Below, piece by piece: positions 5,713 through 10,641 of a stretch of 10,641 nucleotides of DNA. The number at the start of each line of letters is the position of its first letter. The stretch's first letter is position 1. A program made the position numbers and the translations under genes. Origin of the DNA: Flavobacteriales bacterium. GTDB taxonomy: Bacteria; Bacteroidota; Bacteroidia; Flavobacteriales; JADGDT01. The notes below the pieces were generated by a model. It was not told the DNA's origin. It did not search any database and saw only the letters and a list, made by a program, of their open reading frames with translations. Location of the stretch: assembly GCA_023145275.1 (NCBI GenBank), contig JAGLEB010000106.1:1-10641 (forward strand), written 5' to 3'.

Positions 5713-7413
5713 ATGATGAAAACTATTCCACAAATAATATTACTATTCTTATTGGCCTTATCGTGCAAATCTCAAGAAGAGGCTTCAGTGAAAAATAATA
5801 GTTCAACAGTTGATTCTGTCGAAGTTTCTGATGTAGATATCCAGCAAATGGCAGACAGTATTAATAAAATTGTTAGAGACGAAATTTATAATATTATTTC
5901 ACATGTTGACAGTGTGAAATTTAAGTTCGAAGAGCATACAGCCTATTCTAAAAAATCATTGATTGAGAGTTATAAGTTAGATGATTATTACCCACTTTGG
6001 AAATCTAGTAAAAATAGAGCTGATGCAATTGATGCAATTGAAAGAGCCTATGAGCACGGTTTACTTCCAAAGGATTATCACCTTGAACAAATTGCGAATC
6101 TAAATAATAAATTCTATGATTTAGAGACGAAAGAATACGCCGAATTAGATTTGTTATTGACTGATGCGATAATATTGTATGGGTATCATTTAGTAAAAGG
6201 TAAAATTAAGCCGCACGATCTATCATTTTCATGGAATTTTATTGAGAGAGATTTACCTCCTAGCACAAAGAAACTCATGTTGTCAGCTTTGAAAGATGAA
6301 AGTCTTGATAAGGCATTGTTCAGCCTAGAGCCTCAAGATGATGAGTATAAATTGCTAAAGGAACATTTAAAGAAAAACAAGGATATTATCGAAAATGGTG
6401 CTTGGAGAAAATTAGGGTTCTCTAAAGTTATTCACCCAGGCGATTCTCTTAGCGAAATTTCATTGTTGAGGGATAGAATGATTGCCGAGAATTATTTGAG
6501 TGAAAGTGATACTTCATCTAGCAATGTTTATGACGCTAAGCTGCTATTAGCTGTTGAGAAATTTCAGTTACTTCACGGATTGAATAGTGATGGTGTGATT
6601 GGAAATAATACTCTAAGGGCCCTGAATATGTCTGCTGAAGATAATCAAAAGAAGATTATTTGTAACTTAGAGAGAAGACGTTGGATAAAGTTTCCTGAAG
6701 ATAAGCCATATATTAAAGTAAATATTGCTTCTTTTAAATTAAATTTTATTGAGGGAGATACTTTAGTTTACGATAGCCATGTTGTTGTTGGAAAAGCCCA
6801 CAAAGAGACACCTTTGTTTATGGACGAGCTAAGGTATATCGTGATTAACCCTACTTGGACACTTCCTTTTTCAATAACATCAACAGAAACTCTTGGAAAG
6901 CTTAAAAGAGATCCTAATTATCTCCAAAAACACAATATGAATCTAATTGATAGTAAAGGAAATATTGTTAGTTGTGAAGGAATTGATTGGAGCAAGTACA
7001 AAACTGGCCATTTTCCTTATATGGTGAGGCAAGAGCCTGGACCATCTAATGCACTTGGTCGTGTAAAATTCATGTTCCCAAATAAATATGCAATTTATCT
7101 TCATGATACTCCTTCAAAATCATTGTTTGCTAGAGAAGAGAGAGCTTTCAGCCATGGGTGTATTAGGTTACAAAACCCTTTGACTTTTGCTGAGTTTTTA
7201 TTGAAACGCGAAAATGAAGAAATGTGGGATACAGCTGTTATAGATTCTATTGTTAAAACTTCTAAGTTAACATCAATTAGCCTTAAACATAGATACCCTG
7301 TATTGTTAATGTACCAAACTGCTGGCGAAACACCTGAGGGTGAATTGTATTATTACCATGATATTTATAACAGAGATGAGAAGCTTTATAATCTTCTTAG
7401 TGTTGAGATGTAA
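5713..7413 (+). CDS. L,D-transpeptidase lipoprotein, YcbB/LdtD-type
   Basis: This 566-residue enzyme has the domain order of YcbB (LdtD). A lipoprotein signal with lipobox LALSC (Cys18) is followed by a polar linker and a helical scaffold domain (about 78-230, with HGLLPKDYHLEQIA at 115-128). Next come a peptidoglycan-binding domain (about 274-306, KFQLLHGLNSDGVIGNNTL) and a YkuD catalytic domain (about 333-500). The catalytic region shows VINPTWTLPFSIT (377-389), YLHDTP with His464, and SHGCIRL with His481 and the nucleophile Cys483. YcbB forms 3-3 crosslinks between meso-diaminopimelate residues in the periplasm and works with a penicillin-binding protein that supplies glycan; the partner is not in this window. 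Unlike the E. coli protein, this copy is lipid-anchored. The length is usual for the group. The start could be Met1 or Met2 (adjacent ATGs). The gene ends before a bidirectional terminator. Confidence 0.95.
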   Translation: MMKTIPQIILLFLLALSCKSQEEASVKNNSSTVDSVEVSDVDIQQMADSINKIVRDEIYNIISHVDSVKFKFEEHTAYSKKSLIESYKLDDYYPLWKSSKNRADAIDAIERAYEHGLLPKDYHLEQIANLNNKFYDLETKEYAELDLLLTDAIILYGYHLVKGKIKPHDLSFSWNFIERDLPPSTKKLMLSALKDESLDKALFSLEPQDDEYKLLKEHLKKNKDIIENGAWRKLGFSKVIHPGDSLSEISLLRDRMIAENYLSESDTSSSNVYDAKLLLAVEKFQLLHGLNSDGVIGNNTLRALNMSAEDNQKKIICNLERRRWIKFPEDKPYIKVNIASFKLNFIEGDTLVYDSHVVVGKAHKETPLFMDELRYIVINPTWTLPFSITSTETLGKLKRDPNYLQKHNMNLIDSKGNIVSCEGIDWSKYKTGHFPYMVRQEPGPSNALGRVKFMFPNKYAIYLHDTPSKSLFAREERAFSHGCIRLQNPLTFAEFLLKRENEEMWDTAVIDSIVKTSKLTSISLKHRYPVLLMYQTAGETPEGELYYYHDIYNRDEKLYNLLSVEM

Positions 7414-7463
7414 AGAGGTGATTAATATTTCTCATCTAACTGAGCTTATTAGATACTGAAATA

Positions 7464-7499
7464 AAAAAATGCTGTTACAATTAAGTAGCAGCATTTTTT
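7464..7499. terminator. Bidirectional terminator between convergent genes
   Basis: AAAAAATGCTGTTAC (7464-7478) pairs with GTAGCAGCATTTTTT (7485-7499) around an AATTAA loop, giving a 15-bp stem with one T/G position. The A-run on one arm and T-run on the other supply a U-tract on both strands. It lies between the convergent LdtD-type and Lrp-type genes and can end both transcripts. Confidence 0.88.
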
Positions 7500-7509
7500 A
7501 TTATAAAGG

Positions 7510-7522
7510 TTTTTTTTTTTTT
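7510..7522. repeat. 13-base T homopolymer at a stop codon
   Basis: Thirteen T's run into the last bases of the Lrp-type gene, whose TAA stop occupies 7521-7523 on the minus strand. On that mRNA this reads as a long A-run directly after the stop. Length changes would not alter the protein because the TAA is retained. Confidence 0.8.
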
Positions 7523-7985
7523 AAACTTCTATTTGACGACCAATATTTTGAGTAAGAGAAATAAATGTCTCAGATCTTGATATTCCGCTAATTGTTTGAA
7601 TCTCCTTGTTTAATACAGTCATTAGGTGATCGTTATCATAACATGTAAGTTTTATAAATAACGAGTAATTACCTGTTGTATAGTGACATTCTAAAATTTC
7701 TGGAATCTTATATAATTCTTCAATGATTCTATCATTATCATCAGATTTATCTAAGAAAAGACCAACAAAAGCAGTTGTTTTATATCCTAGAACCTTCGGG
7801 TCTATGTGTAAATGATGTCCCGAAAGTAAGCCAGTTTTCTCCAATTTTCTCAAACGTTGATGAATGGCAGCACCAGAAACACCAACTTTTCTAGCTATCT
7901 CTAAAATAGGGGTACGTGCATCAATCATTAGCTCTCTAACGATTACTTTATCAATACCATCCATTTGCAAACTGTCGTTTCTCAT
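7521..7985 (-). CDS. Lrp/AsnC-family transcriptional regulator
   Basis: This 154-residue protein has the standard two-domain layout of the family and the usual length. Residues 8-56 are the winged helix-turn-helix (DGIDKVIVREL, then ARTPILEIARKVGVSGAAIHQRLRKLEKTGLL). Residues 68-147 are the RAM ligand-sensing and oligomerisation domain, with TAFVGLFL and the turn TTGNYSLFIKL near 103-113. Lrp/AsnC proteins form dimers, octamers or larger discs, bind amino acids or related small molecules, and repress or activate metabolic genes and often their own. No target or ligand can be read from the context: the neighbours are an envelope lipoprotein upstream and convergent transpeptidase genes downstream. 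An in-frame TGA just upstream (7989-7991) fixes 7985 as the earliest start; Met8 is an alternative. A perfect TAnnTTTG box lies 17 bases upstream. Confidence 0.95.
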   Translation of the reverse strand: MRNDSLQMDGIDKVIVRELMIDARTPILEIARKVGVSGAAIHQRLRKLEKTGLLSGHHLHIDPKVLGYKTTAFVGLFLDKSDDNDRIIEELYKIPEILECHYTTGNYSLFIKLTCYDNDHLMTVLNKEIQTISGISRSETFISLTQNIGRQIEV

Positions 7986-8002
7986 ATATCAATTATTTGG
8001 CT

Positions 8003-8010
8003 CAAAAGTA
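8003..8010 (-). promoter_or_regulatory. TAnnTTTG -7 box of the Lrp-type gene
   Basis: On the minus strand TACTTTTG is a perfect TAnnTTTG, ending 17 bases before the ATG at 7985. It predicts a leader of roughly 10-13 bases without a Shine-Dalgarno sequence. The 129-base gap upstream is otherwise A/T-rich. No TTG is found at the -33 distance. Confidence 0.55.
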
Positions 8011-8114
8011 GTCTTTTAATTTCAATTTATAATAAATAATCGCTTATTAATTCAATAATGTAAACAAATACACGAAACCGATTTATTTATTAAAAAAAAA
8101 TATGTTAAAAATAT

Positions 8115-8627
8115 CTACTTCGCTAGATCCATTTCCATTGCTGCCTGATCATATGTAATTACTTCTCCATCTTTCATTGGAACAACCCAAAACTTTCTTA
8201 CACCTAAACGTTTAAGATCTAATTTTGCAAGTTCAACTTCATCAAGAGTTTTGAAATATCCTACTCTCCACTTGTTGAAATCTCCTGCTTTAACCAAACT
8301 TTGGCTAAATTCATTATCTGAAACAGGGTTTTTGATAGCTCCAATCTGAATTCTGTAATAAACTCCTTCAGGATTAGACTCTTGGATAGCAGCAGAAAGT
8401 TGTTCAAGCTCTTTGCTATGCTCTACCTTAATTTTACTAACCTTTTTCTTAAGTTTCTTAATATCCTTAGATTTGCTTATTGCTTCTTCCTCAAGCTCAA
8501 GATTTTTTGCATTTAATGCTGTAATTTCTTTTTCTTGTTGGGAAACAGTTTCTGCATAATCTTTCTTAGAGATACCGCAACTAGTCATTGCAATCGATAA
8601 TACTACAAGAAATATTACTTTTTTCAT
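8115..8627 (-). CDS. Coiled-coil lipoprotein with SPOR-like C-terminal domain
   Basis: This 170-residue protein starts with a lipoprotein signal, lipobox AMTSC with Cys17, followed by GISKKD with no acidic surface-export signal. Residues 24-82 are a long charged heptad-rich segment (EKEITALNAKNLELEEE, KDIKKLKKKVSKI) predicted to form a coiled coil. Residues 88-160 resemble a SPOR-like fold: VYYRIQIGAIKN, then FKTLDEVELAKLDLKRLGV and KFWVVPMKDG. SPOR domains bind denuded glycan strands at division sites, so a periplasmic peptidoglycan-associated role is plausible but inferred. Homologues in Flavobacteriia are often labelled as ezrin/radixin/moesin-like because of the coiled coil, which says nothing about function. 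It is read toward the Lrp-type gene, which has its own promoter. No clear TAnnTTTG box precedes it. Confidence 0.8.
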   Translation of the reverse strand: MKKVIFLVVLSIAMTSCGISKKDYAETVSQQEKEITALNAKNLELEEEAISKSKDIKKLKKKVSKIKVEHSKELEQLSAAIQESNPEGVYYRIQIGAIKNPVSDNEFSQSLVKAGDFNKWRVGYFKTLDEVELAKLDLKRLGVRKFWVVPMKDGEVITYDQAAMEMDLAK

Positions 8628-8909
8628 AGTGTGCTTTATTTATAATTTATTTGAGCAATATAGCACTTATTTTTAATCAATACGCATGATATTTTATTAT
8701 GTTTTTTTACTGAACTGTCTTCCTGAAGTCAACTATACTGTGGGTTTGTTTGCGCACATGTAGTCTTTTTCGTAGTGTAAATGTGAGCTATTACTTTGCG
8801 TGAGTAGAGTTTACTGACAAGCATAAATAATTTTATTTTGTGGAGACAGTATGGATATACCTTCTCCAAGTTGTGATTTAAGCTTTGCTGTTGAACTCAT
8901 GGCTAATTT

Positions 8910-9257
8910 CTAGTTCTTCTTTACAAGTGCAAATCTATTCTCATCTAACTGTAAGTACCCATATTCATAGCAGAAAAAATAGACTTTACCTGCTTTGGTC
9001 TTGACATGTTCGGTGTGGTATTTTAAGTCGAACCCTTTCGAAAGTAGTTTTGACTTTTCAATGGTTGTAGTTCCTTTTGGAACTAGTTCTTTCAGTATTC
9101 GCCTATTTTTTCGTAGAATGTTGTTTGTGTTTCTTACTAAGTTGTTTTCGTCACTATTAAGTTTATTGTTGTACGAATTTCTACATGCATCCGAGCAGAA
9201 TTTTTTATCCGATCTGCCATTAAATTCTTCATCACACTCTAAACATTTTTTTTTCAT
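8910..9257 (-). CDS. Small zinc-ribbon protein (DUF2116-like)
   Basis: This 115-residue protein opens with a four-cysteine zinc site, Cys5-x2-Cys8 and Cys21-x3-Cys25 (MKKKCLECDEEF, then KKFCSDACRNSYNN), of the kind seen in DUF2116 and FCS/MYM-like ribbons. A helical basic segment follows (about 36-60). A second conserved-looking region covers residues 62-115, with KLLSKGFDLKYHTEH, TKAGKVYFFCYEYGYLQL and FALVKK, which resembles a small strand-rich domain. Bacteroidota genomes carry similar stand-alone proteins, usually unnamed. Zinc binding is likely from the cysteine pattern; nucleic-acid or protein binding is a guess. It is isolated, with 282 bases to the next gene downstream and 319 bases upstream, and no recognisable TAnnTTTG box. 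The overlapping plus-strand frame at 8995-9270 is rejected. Confidence 0.8.
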   Translation of the reverse strand: MKKKCLECDEEFNGRSDKKFCSDACRNSYNNKLNSDENNLVRNTNNILRKNRRILKELVPKGTTTIEKSKLLSKGFDLKYHTEHVKTKAGKVYFFCYEYGYLQLDENRFALVKKN

Positions 9258-9576
9258 AATTATTGGCTAGCTATTATTATTATATCAACGTCTTCATTTT
9301 TTTTTAATCCTATTTGTCCTCATTAGTTTTATTAGTCTTACTGTTATTTTAATAGGTTATGAGCTTGTAAGCCCTTTACCTTTTCAGCCTTCTAACCTAA
9401 CTTAGGTTATTAATTACTTTAAACATTATTTTGTATTACCATTAAATTCGTCGAGAATCATAAAAGAAAAAATGAATATGGAGCATTTGCTTATGTATTT
9501 GATATTGATTAGTGTCTCTTAGAAAACTATCTGTTTTTTACGTGGCGTGTTAAAAACCTCAAAATCTGCGAAGATA
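9258..9576. other. Gene-free 0.3-kb spacer upstream of the zinc-ribbon gene
   Basis: This stretch lies between two minus-strand genes and must contain the promoter of the zinc-ribbon gene, but I find no CAAAnnTA (TAnnTTTG read on the minus strand). The only ordered element is a 17-base palindrome at 9393-9409. No RNA gene or convincing short reading frame is visible. Confidence 0.55.
9393..9409. repeat. 17-base near-perfect palindrome
   Basis: TAACCTAA and TTAGGTTA are perfect 8-base inverted arms around a single central C. The layout is typical of a dimeric regulator's operator, about 135-150 bases upstream of the zinc-ribbon start, but no second copy or promoter is seen beside it. A cruciform or chance palindrome is also possible. 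Confidence 0.4.
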
Positions 9577-9945
9577 TTAGTGTTTTCTTACTGTCTCTAG
9601 GTACCCACAGTAGATATACAATAGAGATGGAACGAGGTAAATATATAGATTGTAAGAGAAATTTGATTCAGAGTTTATTGCGACAAGGGTTATAAAAATA
9701 ATAAAGTTTAATAGTGAAAATAATCCTCCTTTAGTCTCCTTCCAAAAAGCTAAAATTAAACCCGCAAGACCCGCAATCCAGAATATAAATGTTACAATCA
9801 TTAAAATGCTAAATTTGCTAAAAGGTAAGACTCCATGGTTGTTGTAGCTTTGAAGCATCTCGCCAACACCAATAATAAGCGTGAACAGAACTAATAAAGA
9901 TCCGATAATGCGAGCAGTCCAACGAACGATGCTTATTGTATTCAT
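9577..9945 (-). CDS. Small four-helix membrane protein of unknown function
   Basis: This 122-residue protein has four predicted membrane segments, near residues 12-30, 44-66, 72-91 and 99-116. The start, SIVRWTARIIGSL, places an arginine-rich amphipathic segment before helix 1, and GVGEM closes that helix. Between helices 2 and 3 is the polar turn AFWKETKGG. The RWTAR-x2-G-x-L start, GEM and W-K-E-x-K-G-G pattern recurs in unnamed small membrane proteins of Bacteroidota (I recall it as a DUF-type family without known function). There are no catalytic or transport motifs. It stands alone: 319 bases separate it from the next minus-strand gene, and it is divergent from the SSB gene. A near-match promoter box lies 5 bases before the ATG. 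Confidence 0.8.
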   Translation of the reverse strand: MNTISIVRWTARIIGSLLVLFTLIIGVGEMLQSYNNHGVLPFSKFSILMIVTFIFWIAGLAGLILAFWKETKGGLFSLLNFIIFITLVAINSESNFSYNLYIYLVPSLLYIYCGYLETVRKH

Positions 9946-9950
9946 TTTAC

Positions 9951-9959
9951 CAAAAGTTA
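9951..9959 (-). promoter_or_regulatory. Near-match -7 box directly before the membrane-protein ATG
   Basis: On the minus strand TAACTTTTG resembles TAnnTTTG with one extra base between TA and TTTG. Its final G is 5 bases before the ATG at 9945, echoing the box-to-start spacing of the perfect boxes elsewhere in the window. The imperfect match keeps confidence low. Confidence 0.3.
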
Positions 9960-10167
9960 TAAAATACTAACTAAAATAGTATCCTGTGATTTTATCTATT
10001 AAAGATAGGTTTTAATCTTTAGATATACAATATTCTCTGGCTTAATTTGTTGATCTATAGTGTGTTCTGTTTGTTTGTGTATTCTGCAAGTATCATGTGC
10101 AAACGACTACAAACACATATAAGCGGATCCAAATAGTTAAAAACCGAGTAAGACTTTAATCACACCT

Positions 10168-10175
10168 CATCTTTG
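10168..10175 (+). promoter_or_regulatory. Probable -7 box of the ssb gene
   Basis: CATCTTTG matches TAnnTTTG except for the first base and ends 44 bases before the ATG at 10220. The leader would be about 40 bases, ending in the A/T-rich TTAATTTTTAAAT stretch common before Bacteroidota starts. No TTG lies at the -33 distance. Confidence 0.4.
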
Positions 10176-10219
10176 TACAATCAATAAAACGAAGTGTTAA
10201 TTTTTAAATCTTATTTATT

Positions 10220-10561
10220 ATGAAATCTATGCAAAACAAAGTGCAGTTAATTGGAAACTTAGGTAATAATCCAGAAGTAAAAGAGTTTGACAAAAATAGA
10301 GTGGCAAACTTTACTATAGCTACAAACGAATCTTATAAGGATAAGAATGGTAAGAAAGTAGAAGAAACACAATGGCATAATATTGTTGCTTGGGGTAATT
10401 TGGCTCTTCTAGCTCAGAATTATCTTCATAAAGGTAAAAAAGTTGTTGTAGAAGGGAAACTGCGCTATAGAACTTTTGATGGCAAGGACGGCGTAAAGCA
10501 CTATGTAACTGAAATCTTAGCCCAGGATATTTTACTTCTTGGGGGTGCCGCTCAGAGTTAA
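10220..10561 (+). CDS. ssb: Single-stranded DNA-binding protein (short form)
   Basis: This 113-residue protein is a bacterial SSB. The OB fold spans residues 4-107: NKVQLIGNLGNNPEV (6-20), VANFTIATNESYKDKNGKK (28-46), the family signature TQWHNIVAWGNLA (50-62), then YLHKGKKVVVEGKLRYRTFDGKDG and YVTEILAQDILLL. SSB coats single-stranded DNA as a tetramer in replication, recombination and repair. The usual long flexible linker and acidic C-terminal tip (such as DDLPF), which recruits partner proteins, are absent; the chain ends GGAAQS just after the fold. No other frame continues such a tail. The start is 10220 or Met4 (10229), because an in-frame TAA sits at 10205. In many Bacteroidota ssb stands directly before gldE, and a possible start follows 24 bases downstream. 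Confidence 0.95.
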   Translation: MKSMQNKVQLIGNLGNNPEVKEFDKNRVANFTIATNESYKDKNGKKVEETQWHNIVAWGNLALLAQNYLHKGKKVVVEGKLRYRTFDGKDGVKHYVTEILAQDILLLGGAAQS

Positions 10562-10585
10562 ATATTGATTGAAATGTGCTTTTCT

Positions 10586-10641
10586 ATGTTAGTAATTTTT
10601 ATGGTTGCAGATATTGTATTTCCTGGGTATCCGCTCAACTC
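10586..10641 (+). CDS. Possible 5' end of a membrane protein gene, perhaps gldE (partial)
   Basis: From an ATG at 10586 the frame is open to the window edge and reads MLVIFMVADIVFPGYPLN. That is 18 residues, hydrophobic at the start; ATG at 10601 is an alternative start. The gap of 24 bases after ssb fits an operon. The known ssb-gldE-gldD order of gliding Bacteroidota makes GldE, a CBS/DUF21-type membrane protein needed for gliding and type IX secretion, a reasonable guess. The visible residues alone do not identify it. Confidence 0.3.
   Translation, partial: MLVIFMVADIVFPGYPLN

Noticed and set aside
6021..6042. Tandem GATGCAATT repeat inside the LdtD-type gene
   Set aside because: Two 9-base copies encode the in-frame DAIDAI within a helical segment expected in the family; no sign of an unstable tract.
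7510..7522. T13 homopolymer considered as a phase-variation tract
   Set aside because: It lies at and after the stop codon of the Lrp-type gene, so slippage leaves the TAA and the protein unchanged, and it is not within any promoter spacing I can define.
8851..8913. 20-codon plus-strand frame starting MDIPSPSC
   Set aside because: Too short, with no start signal or homology, and it overlaps the end of the convergent zinc-ribbon gene.
8995..9270. Plus-strand reading frame of 91 codons opposite the zinc-ribbon gene
   Set aside because: It is the antisense shadow of a gene with a clear four-cysteine motif; its product is Phe/Ser-rich without any recognisable domain.

Overview
The window is A+T-rich and almost certainly comes from a member of the Bacteroidota, probably a marine or gliding Flavobacteriia/Cytophagia-type bacterium. 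The signs are: a secreted protein with a type IX secretion C-terminal sorting domain; three lipoproteins with short Bacteroidota-style signal peptides; promoters of the TAnnTTTG class; starts without Shine-Dalgarno sequences; and a YkuD_2-type L,D-transpeptidase. No genus can be named from the sequence alone.

Layout. Positions 1-141 are the 3' end of a TPR-like gene. Then, on the plus strand: an orphan protein of degenerate YD-type repeats (209-1060); a small type IX secretion cargo protein (1220-1942) closed by a strong terminator; and an 0.8-kb gene-free stretch with a second terminator-like hairpin and a GC-rich imperfect palindrome (1943-2741). Next come a lipoprotein of the YyaL/SPATA20 thioredoxin-domain family (2742-4850) and two L,D-transpeptidases of different families (4999-5652 and 5713-7413). 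A bidirectional terminator (7464-7499) separates these from a minus-strand block: an Lrp/AsnC regulator (7521-7985), a coiled-coil SPOR-like lipoprotein (8115-8627), a small zinc-ribbon protein (8910-9257) and a four-helix membrane protein (9577-9945). The plus strand resumes with a short single-stranded DNA-binding protein (10220-10561), perhaps followed by the first codons of gldE.

How the genes relate. The clearest functional group is the cell envelope: two L,D-transpeptidases that can make 3-3 crosslinks or attach partners to peptidoglycan, and a SPOR-like lipoprotein on the other strand. Each transpeptidase has its own perfect TAnnTTTG box ending exactly 4 bases before its ATG, so both mRNAs are predicted to be leaderless, or nearly so, and separately transcribed. 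The YD-repeat gene has the same arrangement with 6 bases of spacing. I see no mobile element, CRISPR array, rRNA or tRNA, and no convincing new multi-gene system. The most unusual points are the near-leaderless promoters, the orphan YD-repeat protein, the structured 0.8-kb spacer and the tail-less SSB.
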